This document shows, in pieces, positions 13,901-25,600 of a stretch of 64,000 bases of DNA (position 1 is its first letter; each line of letters begins with the position of its first letter). The position numbers and the translations under genes were made by a program. Origin of the DNA: Ampullaceana balthica (taxonomy: Eukaryota > Mollusca > Gastropoda > Lymnaeidae); NCBI GenBank assembly GCA_944989445.1, contig CALYLW010000037.1:1898501-1962500 (forward strand). The letters are read 5' to 3'. The notes below the pieces were generated by a model. That model ran no database searches, was not told the origin of the DNA, and saw only the letters and a program-made list of their open reading frames with translations.

Positions 13901-16900
13901 ACGTTTCCATTCATTTCAAATGTATTAAAATGTAACTTATGGAAAAATTACTAGTTATTTTCACAGAAAACCATCCATGCTAAATAATACACATCTTAAA
14001 ATTTTTTTGTACTTGAAAAATAAAAACTATATAACTAATAGTTCAAGGTCCAATTAATAATGCAGCCAGAAAAACAATGTTAACACATAAAAATATAAGC
14101 AATGTTCTCAAAGGAAAAAGACATGAAAGGATAATGGAGATTTTAAACTCTTTGAAATGGTATTTGGTGTCATTCTTAAAAATAAATTAGATAGGGAAGC
14201 TAAGACTATGAAAATTTAATTATATGAAACATGTTTGCTGAATGATTTAAAAGTTGACATTTTTTACCAACTATCCTCTTCTTTTACCTAGAGATTCATG
14301 CCAAACTGGATTCATGACACATGGTTTGATACAAGCTTCAAGTATGCTTAACGCCAAGGCAAAGTCTCGAGGGTTTTGACACATCTGCACTGCTTTTTGC
14401 CAATTCTGCCTGTGGTTTGGCCAATTTATGTGCAGAAAAGGAGCCTATTAAAAAACGTGTGAAAACTATTCAAAATCGGAAATATGATTTTATTATTTTA
14501 AAAAAACTTATTTTAATTATAGCAAATGAAATGTATAAATTAAGGCAGTTAAAACCAGCAAAACAATTGAGAATAATTATTACAAATGTAAAGTTGGATA
14601 GATCTGATTTTAGATAGGTCATCTTAACTCTTTTTCTACGGAATTATTTTCCTCCTTCTGCCGGAATAATCTGTTCTTGAAATTTGTCGTGGGCTACCAT
14701 GCTATCTTAAAATGTTAATAACTTTTTTTTATTATTTAACAGATAATGATATATTTGGTATTGAATTAAAGGGAAAAGAATGATGTTTTTAGGCAACTTA
14801 GACTCATGACTTTATTTTCATAAAATATGATTTTGTTTGAGTAAAAATATATTTAAAAAAAATACAAACACCACATTTAAAAAAAAACTCCTTCTAAGGC
14901 ACAAAAATCTAGATTTTTATCCAAAATGATAAGAAAATGGTGTTTTTTTCTGAACTATATTCATATTTACAGCAAATAGAAATAACTTCACATTAAAAAA
15001 AAACAACAAATAATACATTAGAGCTCAATATCCATGGTCAACTATACCGGAAAATTGTGCTGTTTACAATGGAGCTGGAAGCTATACTATGTATTGCAAC
15101 TATAAATTATTTTAAATTCTATCCAAAATTGCACTTAGTTTTAGTGAAAAGTTTAGCAGCTTTCAAACTGGACTCTTTATTGTCTATATTATTATTTATA
15201 GTAGAAATATTATCAGTTCATCACGGCATTTGAGCCAGGGGCGGGGCTTGTTGTTTATCAACAGATGACTTGTCAACTTCATTGTCAATTTCACAACTAC
15301 TAGCACTAGGCGTATGATTCATTGCCAATTTAAATTTACTATCCGAATCATCAAAAAAAAACAACTTTTTCTTGTTCATCATTGTAGTATTTAAAATAGT
15401 ATTAGATCGATAACCAGATGAGCTGGTTGAATATCCATGTTTGTACAAAACGCAAATGAAAACAAGCCTTTCAAACACTTCTTTTGAGGTGAAAACACAT
15501 TCAAACAAAGAATTTCCGAATTTTTTATTCAAGGGAAATCATTTTAGATTACATTAAAACTAATGTTAGTTAAATAGCTAAGTAAAGAAACGAAACAATC
15601 CAGTTTTATTAATTCAACGCTCCTATCATCAGTCCGTCAAAAACGTCCTTTTAAAATCAACGATGGTAGCGTTGTTCTGAGAAAAAGAGTTAACTTGTCA
15701 TTTTTACACATTTACCTCACACTGGTTAGCTAATTCCTGACTTAACACAATTTAAACTCAGCTGACAACATATTCTAATTTTCAAAATCCAGAACCAAAC
15801 AAATAAAAATGGCAGAAGCTTTAAAGGTTACAAAGGCAACACATGGAATCTTACTATTTTTACCTACTTAAAAATGCTATTCCCATTGAAACCAAATAAT
15901 TATAAAAATATAGATGTTTTCCTCAGACCTCCCAGTGATAACAAGTCAAATCAATGAAAAAGAAACAAGTGTTGGAAACAAACCTGGATGTTCCCCTCCA
16001 ACTGAGTAATTGTAAGCCGTAGTGTAGCTAGAGTACTCATGCGGTTTCCCATTATATTTCCATTCCACTTAAATTCTGAGTTTTGAGTTAAAGAGAACTT
16101 GTGACTCAGATGTCTTTTTTTGTCTCTCTCTTCATTGTGCTGGTGTTTGTTGAGAGCTAATGTATTTGTTGTGTATTGGTTTTGATACTGCTTATATGAG
16201 CCCTCTGCACCTGCAGATCAAAAAATATAGTTTAGACATCTTGAGTTTTAAGCAATTTGAGATAATTAGGGGAACTGTATCTCCACTTTTGAGTGCTGCT
16301 ACCAACTCCAGGTAATTTTTATTGCAAATAAATTAACTACAGTGCTATCCCGTTAAGACACGGTTGTTCGGGTCCATATTTATGTAATCGCGATTTATTG
16401 TCAGTTAGTACAGATTTCAGTGAAACTTAATGAGCGATAATAAAAGATGCAAATTAAAATGTGTTTTCTTCCCTATAACAAAAAATAATTTTCAATAAGT
16501 AATTACAACTACCACGGCAAAAAGAAACATTAAATCGTGGGAAAATCAGACGTACGTATTATTTATTGCTATGTTACGTCACAAAATATGGGAGCCATGG
16601 AATTACCGGGACTTAACTGATTTTGCGGAATAACAAAGCACGACTTAACGGGGTCGCACTGTATACAATATTTGACAGTTGTATCTGTGGCTTAAATTTA
16701 TCTAATGTAGGTAAGTTGAAGGAAAAGTCTTTTTCTTTGCACTTTATATTTTATGGGTTTCTTATGTTGAGAAACTAATTTTATTAATATGTGAAATTTG
16801 TTAAGGATTGAATATAAAAGTATTGATATTTTTTGGTCTAAAAATAAAGCTAGATATTTCCTGGTATCAAGTATTGCCTTGTCTTACTGATAAGAAAATA

Positions 16901-19900
16901 TGATGTGTTAACGAAACTTAATGACCATCAAATTATTATACCAAATTGAATCTATTGATCTTCATTCAAAACTTTAATTTATAAAGACAGAAATTATCAG
17001 TTGCATGAATTTAAAAATGGATTAAGTTATAATTTAATTTTTTAATAATTACTCACTTTTCTGTTAGTGCTATGGAATAATGTCCCCACCCCTTTAACTT
17101 CACTATCCTTAACCTTCTTTTACTAGAATTATTCTTCTACTATTTGCTTCTATTTTAAATTAAACCATGAGTATTTTAAATATGTAATCATTAAGAAAAC
17201 TTTCCTTTAACTTTTAAGGAATTATAAAAAACAATAAGGTGCTTATCCAATAATTATTTGATAAGAATTTCTTTAAAGTAATGGTTTTATAATTATTTAA
17301 AATTGATTAAAATTATTATTGAATATTAAGATTTATATTTACATTTTTTTTTAATGTATCTGGAAAAATTATTTTACCTGGCTTGGGTTCATGTTGCAAA
17401 CACAATTTTAAAAACTCAATACAAAGCATTTAATATTTTTTATTTATGCTCCTGTAATGACAAAAATTAAATGAGGGCAGAATAAAAAGAAATACATTTA
17501 TCTTACCTAATTTGAAGTAAAGTGATTGCTGAACACGGGTTGTGGCTACAGATATCTTGCCTCTATTAACCCTTGTTAGCTCTCCATCTTTGTTCAAAAC
17601 CAAGACTTCCTCTGAACTTTTACCTGTTGTTTTCATGGAGGTTGTAGTCATTGTTATTGAATCTGTGAACAACTTTGGTGTCAAAGACCCAGTTTTAGAT
17701 CTCGTAAGCATCTTTCTTGATTCAATAGCTATGTTCAGAGAAAAGAGTGAACACATTAACAACAAAAAATTTCTTAGTCCCATAGTATATCTAAAATAGT
17801 ACCTGGTCTTTAAAAATTTATATATTCATGTGCCTTCAAATAGTTTCAACTTTTGAAAATGTAAGAAGTACCTGATGCATTCATTGATGTTGTAGTTTGA
17901 GTGATGCTAGTGCCACTGGGGTCATCTTTATTGACTGAGTGTCGCTGCACTTGCAATGTAACCTTTCCCCCTTCTCTGTTTACCAACAAGACCGTCTTAG
18001 TTCCACCATCGCCTTTATTATCCTCGCCATTTTTGTCAACAGCATTCAACAAAGATTGCCTTGCAGATGGTAAGAGGGACTGTAAGCTAATAACTTTTGG
18101 CTTGCCATCTGTGCTTGACTTGATTGCCTCTGCAAGAGCAGACTTACTGCTCACTACAATTTTATTATCATTGTTTTTATCACTACTTTGTGATGAATCA
18201 TCTGCATCACCATTGCCATCCAAGGGTAATGAAGAAATTTTTGGTTTTTTAGCAGGAGGTTCCTCTGATTGCTCTTTCTTTCCCTCTGGAGACAGTGTAG
18301 TGATGGTTGAAGATTTGATAGTGGTAACTGTGGTAGTGGTAGTAGTTGTTTCAATAACTTGGGTTACAGTGGCATCACCGATTTGACTTTTAGACACAGA
18401 ATTTGTTACTTTTTCAGTGGTAACTTTAGCTTCTGCTTCTACAACCTCTTCAGAACTCTGTTGATAAGAGTAAGCAATAAAAAATTATGTGAATGACATA
18501 TTTTCTATTGAGAATTATAGGTCAAGGTGCCATAAATAAGTTTTAAAAAATAGTATTTTTCTATCAAATAGCTAAAATGGTAAATGTCCTGACAGAGGAT
18601 AAATTTAGAAGCATCTAATAAATGAATTATGATTCTGAAATAAATTAACACAAAAAGCAGAATGTTAAAGGCTCTGTGTCATAAAAAAGAGACAGAAATT
18701 TGAAGTCTCACCATATCATGGTCTGAATCCTCATCTTTATCAGATTCATCATCTTCATCCCCCTTCCCTTTACTTTTCTTCTTCTCAGCATCAGCTTCTT
18801 TCTTTCTCCTCTCTTCCTCTTCTTTTGCTTTCTTTTCCTCTGCTTCTTTTTCCCTTTTCAGAGCCCGTTCTGCTTCTATTTTAATTAACTGAGCTGCAAA
18901 TGAAAAACAAAATACAATCGGATATTAATACTTCGACTAAAACATACTAAAATGCTTTTTAAATGAATGTTAAAACAAGTAATATATTTATAGATAGATT
19001 TATTCTGTTTTTCTTGCTATGTTTTGTCATTACCTTTATCAGAACAAACAAAATAGTTTTATGAATTAAAATATTCATTATTTGCGTTTAATGGAAAAAA
19101 TTACAATTTTTTAAATACAATTGTTACCATTTTCAATTTCAAGAACTGATTTTCTGCTTCCTTTCACTGCAGAAGTTAGCTCCTCTGTATAGGACATTTG
19201 TTTAATGATATCATCTTTCATTTCATTAATTAGGGTTATAAGATCTTGTTCCCAAATTGGGTTTAAACTCTCCAGCAGTTCCTCCAATTGATATTTTGTG
19301 CTGTAGTACCGAACTTCTTTGTCACTTTCACTATTGATGAAGAATAAACAATGAGAAAAGTCATTAAATGTAACAAAATCTATGCATAGACACTAAAAAA
19401 AATAATTAAAAAAAGTAATGTACTATTGCAGTAACTGTTTGAAAATTAAATTATTACGGATATAACTAGCGTAACGATAATTTCAATTTGTCTACAGTAT
19501 AAAGGAATAAAGGATGATTGACATTCCTTAAATTTTTAACAAGAAACATTTCCTGTAAAATTCCCAGAATAAACATATTTTATTTCTCTTCCCATCCCTC
19601 CGATTGGAAAAGAAGAGGATTTGTTTTAGAATTTAACCAAAATATAAGACATATAGAAAAATATGTAAGGTGAAAATAAATTTTAAAAATTGAACACCCT
19701 ATCATATAATATTCACAAAAATTATAAGTCAAACCTCATGGAACTCATCGAGGCAATTTCTTGCACATTTAAAACAAAGGTGCCAGATGTGCTACTTTAA
19801 ATTTTAGTTCGTACTATTCTGTTAAAATAACAATTGGAATATATATATGTATTAGAATATATCAAATAAAATAAGTGACATCCCTCTAGCTGGGACTTTG

Positions 19901-22900
19901 CCTTTGTGTCAGCACATGCAAAAACAACAAATACAAAAACACTGGATACCTAGTCTCCAGTTTACAAAAAAATATATTAAAAGTTCATTTATGATCAATC
20001 ATTTTTCTATATATTGAAAGGCGTCACTTTCAGGCTTCACATGGGGCGTGCTTACCAAGGCAAGGACATACCCTGGTATTCATGGATTCATAATAATCAA
20101 AGTTATGATATTTTAAATTTCCCAAATTGAATTACCCTCTCAATTCTATGTGACATCTAGCTGGATAAATTACCATTAGTGATCTTCATACATGTTTTGA
20201 TCATTTTACTTCATTTTTAAAAATAAATATACAACTGCTTCTCCAAGAAATTTATTAGATATTGTCTGATAGAGAGCAGCCATTGATAGCAAATGACAGA
20301 GATGGGATCATTTAAAAAAAATTAATTACAATGCAATTAGTAACCATTGCTTTCATTGAGCATAATTAACTTAAATTCATCATGCACCTTGAACATTCAA
20401 AAGGATTTAATCAGAAATAAAGACATACTAAGACAGCAAATCATTTTTACACTGCCCATTCATCCCCAAAAATTAAATACTTTGATACCTCATAGCACAC
20501 TTTATAAGGGGAAGTACCCTAAAAGAATATATGCAAGTAATGTTTATCACAAGTAATAATCATTTTACAGCAATCGTACTGCAAAAGCAATTTACTACCT
20601 TAAAATGTGTATAAAATGGTGTTACCCTTCAGCCCTATCTTTCTAACTCACAAAGAGATCAAAATAATAACAAAATAGATTTTGATTTCTTTTTTCTCTT
20701 ATTTGAAACGAGCAACCAAGCCCATCCAAGGACGTTCCGCCACCGTTCGGTGGCATGTTGTAACTCGCCTTCAACAGCCGTCTCGACCGGCATACATGTG
20801 CATCACGTCAAAAATACTATTCATTATAGTTAAAATAAATAACTCGTAAAAACAGAGCTTTTGACTATAAATCCCAACGCGAATAACTCAAAATAAAGTC
20901 TTGGAAGAAATACTGCACAAAAAATAACTCGTTTTGAACGTCCGCGTAAACTTGATATGATTTGCTGAATGAGTCATGTGTGTTTGAGAGTCCAATCGCT
21001 ATAGATGACGGGAAAGAACCTAGCCTTTTATTATATAGGATAATTATTTTAAAATTTAAAAATTCTATGTCCAAAAAAAAACCACAATTAAGAATAACAT
21101 GTTTTATTTATTAAGATAGAAATGTTAAGCATAACAATACAAAAATACAATTAAATTTAGGAGTTTTAATAATTCGTAAGAATGTAGCATCTTTTTTTAT
21201 TTACCACGTTTTTATTAACTCGCTTTCGTTCCTGTCTGTCCACAATTTTTCAAATCTGCCAACGTAAAATTAAACCACTTCTGATGGTCCTAGAGATCTC
21301 AAAATTTTACCACAGATAGATCTTGGATGACAATGCATGGTGTCAAAATTTGAGATAGATCGAATCTACCGTTATTAAATTATTGAACTTTTTAGTTTAT
21401 CTATATATAAGCCTATGTATTATCCGTCTGCCCTTGTTTACCGAGTTCACACCAACCCCGACCACAAAAACCATGTTAAACATCAAGGGGAGATCAGTCA
21501 TTTCCAGTCTGTAATGTTTGTCAGCCAATGCGTATTATATTTGAACATAATCAATACTTCAAAACTCACCATAGCATACACTTAGACTAAAAAGAATAAA
21601 ATAAATAGAAGTAAAAAAAAGATTTGTTAAAACCACGTTTTTAAAAGCGGACTAAAAAGAAGAAAATAAAATTTAAAAGAAGTACTATGATGTAATATGA
21701 CTAAAAACGTGGGCGGGCGCTTTTTAGGCGTTTGGCTAAAATGATTAGGGTTTACAAATGACGAGTAAGAAAATGGGTGAATTAAATTAGTTATGCCTGA
21801 GAAGCGCCCGCCCCACGTTTTTAGTCAAATTACATAATAGTACTTATTTTAAATTTTATTTTCTTCTTTTTAGTCCCCTTGTAAAAACGTGGTTTTTAAA
21901 AAATCTTTTTTTTACTTCTATTTATTTGCTTATTATCTCTGAAATATAATTTCCCCAAAATATTTAATGACAATTTGTATCTACAAAAAAACAAACAAAC
22001 TATTTATAAAGCAAACAAATTTTTTTTAAATGTAACTGATGCAATATGTTTTAAAACCTGAACTGATGTTATTCTTCAGAATAGAAGGTAAATGTATATA
22101 TAAAAAAAAGTAAATTCTTTTATATATTAAAATCATTTTAATGGGGCAATAAAGTACTTAAATAAAATTATTATTATTTTGATGCTTGTTGCTCATTGTG
22201 AAAATTGTCAGTAACATCAAATTAAAAATCCTCATAGACAAAATGTTTCAATTCAAGATGAGCACCAGATCATGTTTTATAGACAAAAACGGTAGGGAGG
22301 TTTGTGCAGGGGTGCAGCATCCTGGGGGTTGCTTGTTTAAGAAGTACAGACTAAATAAAATATAAAGTTACCTGCGTTGCCTTTAAAGAGATTACAAAAC
22401 CTCACATAATATGCGAAATACATTGCAGGAAATGTTTAAATACAGATATAAACGAAACAGAATATCCATTTTATTTAAATAAGTAGATAGGCTGTTAAGA
22501 CTACTAAGCGTTCAGTTTCTCAGCATCTCCCTAGTGGCTTTTCTGCACTTGTCCAACAGCTCTTTGGTCAACTTTAGTTAGCATTGCCATTGATTTTATT
22601 TACAAACAAGTTATAAAAAGTATCAAATTTAATGTTTGCCCTTACTTCATTGTAAAATTTCTGAAAACATTTCTTTGACTCTGGCATTAAAAAGATTGGA
22701 TAAATTTTATTGAATCAACTACTTTTAATAAATAAGTAGGTCTGGCACAGATTGCAGAATGTCAATGTTTTGCCACAGGATAAATTTCATTGAATCAACT
22801 ACTTTTAATAAATAAGTAGGTCTGGCACAGATTGCAGAAAGTCAATGTTTTGCCACAGGTTAATAAATGAGTGTTTTTTAAAAAATACACCTTTTGAAAA

Positions 22901-25404
22901 AGTTGAATGAAGTTGCATTTTTTTTTCTTCCCTCTTTAGCAATAACTATCAATATCACTTTCAAGCTCAGTCACTTGAAAAGCTTTTCAGCAGATCACTT
23001 TAAAAATGTTTCCATTTAATTAAGAAAAACTTAATCCAAAACAAAAGTCACAGCATAGTTGAATAGTTTTATTAGCCTGGCAAAAGGAATAATTTACTAT
23101 CTGATAATATGAGGGTTGAAGAAAGATTTAGAGATCATGGCCTGCTTCCATAATGGAAGTGTAGGAAAAACAAAAAACAAAGTGGCACCATCAAAATATA
23201 TCACTTTCTTTTGTACTCAACTTATTATAATTTTTATATTATCTTTTGTTGCTGTCGGATTTTTATAAGTGGTAAAATAATTTAATGGTCGGGAAAATCA
23301 GAATTTTAAGGGGTCTGTCGGAAAGGTCGGAATGAGAGGTAAAAATCTGTGAAATTAACATAATTGGAAGGGTTGGCAGATCGTCAAATAGACTTCATAC
23401 CAAGATGCAAGAAATAAACTTATGTGAGCGCAAACAAATTTCATGCATATTAATTTTCAAATTTTATTATAACTTTTCCATAGAATAGAGTAAATCAAAA
23501 TTTGTTTACATACACTATTATTCTCCGACAGAGGAACCAGTATTTTCTTGCATGCCTGTCGTAACCAATAGGTTCTTGTCTGCAGAGAAGCCCACTTTTT
23601 TCTGCCTCCGACACACAGTCTGTAACTCCCTTAACCTATAAAAAAAACAGAATACAAAGCCCCCATAATTTTTTAATAACTTTAAGCATTACAAATTATA
23701 CACATGGATTTCAGAGGGGAGGTATTTTATGCATTGCTTTTCGTCGATTATTATAGATGAGAAACATGTTAATTGATTTTACCTCTTTACAAAGAAGCAA
23801 AGACTTTATTTAATATTTTTCTCCATTAACAAATTAAGTTATATACAAAATTATAAACAAGTCTAATAAGTATGAACCTGGTGGGCTCTGCATACACTAC
23901 ATAGCCAATCATCTTCTGGCACCTCCTGCATAGGTGGCTCAACACAAGCCAAATGGTAAACGGCAGAACATGTTTCACAACATAGCAAATCCCCAAGTCT
24001 GAAAACAAATAATGATAGTTATAAGTTACAGTCTTATTATTTGTGAATATTTGTAAGGACTACTAACAACATTCTACATGAGGTCATGAATCCAATTTAG
24101 GTGGCAAAACCAAACAAGTACGACAGAAGCACTGACAGTAAAACACCTGCCTAATCCATAATACTGACTGACATTAGGTATATTATGTATCAGTTTTGTT
24201 CACCCATGTAGCCTGTAAAATAAACAGTACTAATAAGACTAATTAAAAGATCCCCCCTTCCCCCATAACATCTTATGATTATGACTTATGGCATCAAGGA
24301 AAACATTTCTTTTATAGTCATTTGACTGGAAGGCCAATATTAGTAATTAATATTAGGCAATATTCTTACATTCATATCATCATTTTAATAAGTGAAGGAA
24401 AAAAATTACTTGTGGCAAGCTCTGCAATGATCGTCATAATGTATATTTCCTTCATTTACTATTTCTTCTCTAACTTTGGAAGTTGCGAGAAATAAATCAG
24501 TCAAGGTTTGAAGCACTTTAAGCTTTTCAGCAAATGGAACAAATGGGTAATCGGGTGATTCAAGAATAGATAAATGTGCACGATACTCTGGATGTTTCTC
24601 ACTGTCTAAGTAAGCACGAACAATCTCTGGCCATGTCATGGGATCCAAAAAGAATAATGAAACATTTATACTGTCTTTCAAATCTTGTGGCCCAAATGTT
24701 GAAGAACTACTCTCCTCTTCTCGAAATAAAGCTCTGAGTAAGGTTAAATGTATTTCAGCTAATAAATTACTTTGTTCTTCTGATAAGAGGCAAGCACAGA
24801 AGTCTTCAAATGTACATGGAGATAATCTAAGAATAGTTCTAAAATGTCTAAGGACTTCATAAACACCAATTCCTTGGAGAACATGCTCAGTTGGTAACAA
24901 CAAGTCAGTTGCACTAGCAGGAAGTTCAAGCAATGGTAATTCTTCATCATCAGGAATATCAGGTGTTTTGGGACGTTTTAACAGGAGTCTTTTTCGACTA
25001 AATGAACTACTAACAGTACTCAAACTTTCATCACTTGACTCAGCATCTAATTCACCATCAAAAGAGGCATCTGTAGCATCTCCATCATTGTCAAAACCAA
25101 ACGTGTCCGTGTTGTCTAAATCTGTAATGTCACTGGACCTGTCAAATTCAGGGAGAGATGAAATTTCATCATCTTCAGCAAGTAGATGACTGACAAAATG
25201 CCTACCCCGATGAGCTGCAGCCCGTCCCCTTAGTCGTTCAGACCTAACAGATTTGAAATGTGTTACTGGCGTTGCTGAAGCACTGATGTTCAAGTTATGC
25301 TCAAGATTTTGGTAAGCTTTTGGTTTTCGCAAAAAATTCGTACGATTTGTTGATACTGGTGTTTTTGGAGGGCGGCCCCTCGACCGTCTGCCTCTTGTTG
25401 ACAT
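4474..25404 (-). CDS. BPTF: Nucleosome-remodeling factor subunit BPTF/NURF301, 23 coding exons
   Basis: Largest subunit of the NURF (ISWI) remodelling complex in the nucleus; it reads histone H3K4me3 and acetyl-lysine and recruits the ATPase. Coding exons in minus order: 25404-24410, 23998-23878, 23635-23514, 19330-19128, 18893-18712, 18457-17872, 17728-17507, 16210-15984, 14444-14288, 13868-13726, 13600-11542, 11367-11229, 11055-10691, 10567-10364, 10215-10111, 9911-8613, 8462-8204, 7969-7744, 6295-5994, 5678-5505, 5385-5190, 4982-4898, 4670-4474. All have AG/GT borders and compatible phases, giving 2855 residues (vertebrate BPTF about 3000). Domain order: AT-hook, DDT, PHD1, WHIM-type helices, acidic and Thr/Ser-rich spacers, two tandem PHD fingers, bromodomain. 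Identity is recognised from long stretches matching human BPTF. An unseen extra exon between 7744 and 6295 is possible because both borders are phase 0. Confidence 0.95.
5190..7969 (-). CDS. BPTF: BPTF exons 18-21: two tandem C-terminal PHD fingers
   Basis: Exon 18 (7969-7744) has the [15 protein letters not shown] coil found ahead of the C-terminal module. Exon 19 (6295-5994) ends in [12 protein letters not shown]; exon 20 (5678-5505) finishes PHD2 ([16 protein letters not shown]) and opens PHD3 ([12 protein letters not shown]); exon 21 (5385-5190) finishes PHD3 ([22 protein letters not shown]) and gives the helical linker. Both fingers keep all zinc ligands plus the Tyr/Tyr/Tyr/Trp cage positions used for H3K4me3 by human BPTF. 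Fly NURF301 also has two fingers here; the usual human protein has one. Confidence 0.95.
8204..11367 (-). CDS. BPTF: BPTF exons 12-17: coiled, Ser/Thr/Gln-rich central region
   Basis: Exon 12 (11367-11229) contains [15 protein letters not shown], conserved in BPTF. Exon 13 (11055-10691) is a Gln/Lys coil; exons 14 and 15 (10567-10364, 10215-10111) and exon 16 (9911-8613, 432 residues) are Ser/Thr/Ala/Val-rich low complexity resembling the disordered spacer of human BPTF; exon 17 (8462-8204) is Gln-rich, then basic. No catalytic domain is visible. Reading continues past each donor for some tens of codons, which explains overlapping open frames there. Confidence 0.9.
11542..14444 (-). CDS. BPTF: BPTF exons 9-11: conserved core and large acidic exon
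   Basis: Exon 9 (14444-14288) encodes [20 protein letters not shown]; exon 10 (13868-13726) a charged linker ending [11 protein letters not shown]; exon 11 (13600-11542, 2059 nt) starts [14 protein letters not shown]. Exon 11 is mainly acidic and Lys/Glu-rich (residues about 1000-1480) and closes with a block shared with human BPTF ([42 protein letters not shown]). The long spacer differs freely from vertebrates. Confidence 0.92.
14628..15689. mobile_element. piggyBac-like element in BPTF intron 8
   Basis: Flanked on both sides by TTAA (14624-14627 and 15690-15693), the piggyBac target. The ends are inverted: CTCTTTTTCT reads inward on each side. The 1062-bp interior holds one minus frame (15532-15221, 103 residues) with a charged stretch DDSDSKF but no recognisable DDD transposase, so it is a nonautonomous or internally deleted copy. 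The intron lies between BPTF exons 8 and 9. Confidence 0.6.
15984..18457 (-). CDS. BPTF: BPTF exons 6-8: Thr/Ser spacer and YFKLG block
   Basis: Exon 6 (18457-17872) is a low-complexity Thr/Ser/Lys spacer with a basic patch (AKKPKI). Exon 7 (17728-17507) encodes [14 protein letters not shown] and ends in LYFKLG; exon 8 (16210-15984) continues [20 protein letters not shown] and ends [13 protein letters not shown]. These match a block strongly conserved between fly NURF301 and human BPTF. Exons 7 and 8 join in phase 1, exon 8 ends in phase 0. Confidence 0.9.
16340..16661. mobile_element. pogo/Tigger-like MITE in BPTF intron 7
   Basis: A 322-bp element with inverted ends (CAGTGCTATCCCGTTAAG on the left; complement of CTTAACGGGGTCGCACTG on the right) and TA at both borders (16338-16339, 16662-16663). 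TA duplications plus CAGTG ends fit the Tc1/mariner-pogo group. It encodes nothing. Confidence 0.65.
18712..19330 (-). CDS. BPTF: BPTF exons 4-5: WHIM-region helices and charged coil
   Basis: Exon 4 (19330-19128) encodes [16 protein letters not shown], equivalent to the WYYSTKVQLAELIDCL segment of human BPTF, a WHIM-like region C-terminal to DDT/PHD1. Exon 5 (18893-18712) encodes a Lys/Glu-rich coil ([18 protein letters not shown]) ending in an acidic tail. Exon 4 was joined to exon 3 through the donor GTATGT at 23513, the only choice that keeps the phase. Confidence 0.85.
21230..21560 (+). repeat. Repeat family R1, diverged copy
   Basis: Shares the core order of family R1: 'aatgcatggtgtcaaaattt', 'gagatagatcgaa', 'taccgttattaaatta', 'ctttttagtttatc' and 'cagtctgtaatgttt'. 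It is older or more diverged than the copies at 42.7-43.8 kb and lacks clear ends. It lies in BPTF intron 3 directly before the long hairpin at 21598. Confidence 0.5.
21598..21927. repeat. Long inverted repeat (fold-back element)
   Basis: The arms 21598-21729 and 21795-21927 are near-perfect reverse complements over about 130 nt. Shared blocks include 'aaataaatagaagtaaaaaa', 'aaccacgttttta', 'actaaaaagaagaaaataaa', 'taaaaacgtggg' and 'gcgggcgc', separated by a spacer of about 65 nt. On BPTF pre-mRNA (intron 3) this could fold into a long hairpin. It could be a fold-back transposon or two head-to-head copies of a short element. Confidence 0.8.
22694..22860 (+). repeat. Two-copy tandem duplication of about 87 bp
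   Basis: The block 'ggataaattt[t/c]attgaa' ... 'ctggcacagattgcagaa' ... 'caatgttttgccacag' is present twice in a row with only a few differences. It sits at the start of a longer interspersed repeat (to about 23390) in BPTF intron 3. Confidence 0.75.
22733..23390 (+). repeat. Interspersed repeat family R2, plus-oriented copy
   Basis: Homologous in reverse orientation to 48001-48705. Shared landmarks in order: 'ggtctggcacagattgca', 'tttgccacag', 'aataaatgagtgttttt', 'caagctcagtcact', 'gaagaaagattta', 'gtcggatttttataa'-like sequence, 'aatggtcgggaaaatcagaa', 'aattttaaggggtctgtcgg' and 'gttggcag'. No intact ORF. The type of element is unknown. Confidence 0.65.
23878..23998 (-). CDS. BPTF: BPTF exon 2: PHD finger 1
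   Basis: Completes the N-terminal PHD finger with the Cys4-His-Cys3 pattern: CRAC from exon 1, then [16 protein letters not shown] and WLCSVC here. It enters in phase 2 and leaves in phase 0. The following exon (23635-23514) continues with GVTDC and QEPIGYDR, the conserved block after PHD1 in BPTF proteins. Confidence 0.95.
24410..25404 (-). CDS. BPTF: BPTF exon 1: AT-hook and DDT domain
   Basis: Encodes residues 1-331 and two bases of codon 332. The start is the first ATG of the frame and is followed at once by an AT-hook type basic stretch ([11 protein letters not shown], residues 4-14), as in human BPTF. Residues 75-135 are acidic and Ser-rich. Residues about 165-230 are the DDT domain ([16 protein letters not shown], then [15 protein letters not shown]), which contacts the ISWI subunit in relatives. 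The last residues (HYDDHCRAC) begin PHD finger 1, completed by exon 2. Confidence 0.95.
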
Positions 25405-25600
25405 TTTATGAATTGGGTGGGGGTGCTACGGCATTTCAAATCGAAAGTAGAATATGAATGTTGGATCACTGTGGCCTCCCTTGGCGATATACTGTGTTTT
25501 TAGATCCCATGTTGAAAATTTTCGGAAGCCGCCATTTCAGAAACTACGGTCACGTGACCATCCGAACCTATCAAAACACACTTTTAAGTCTTTTTCGAAG
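25405..25600 (-). promoter_or_regulatory. Putative BPTF promoter and 5' UTR
   Basis: Upstream of the BPTF start, on the minus strand. A YY1-type motif (GCCGCCATTT on plus, 25528-25537), an ETS-like GGAAG next to it (25524-25528) and an E-box CACGTG (25551-25556) lie within 35 bp, a common arrangement for housekeeping promoters. No TATA box is evident. The transcription start cannot be fixed from sequence. Confidence 0.4.

Noticed and set aside
15221..15532. 103-residue minus frame as a host gene in the BPTF intron
   Set aside because: It lies wholly inside the TTAA-flanked element, so it is treated as element sequence.
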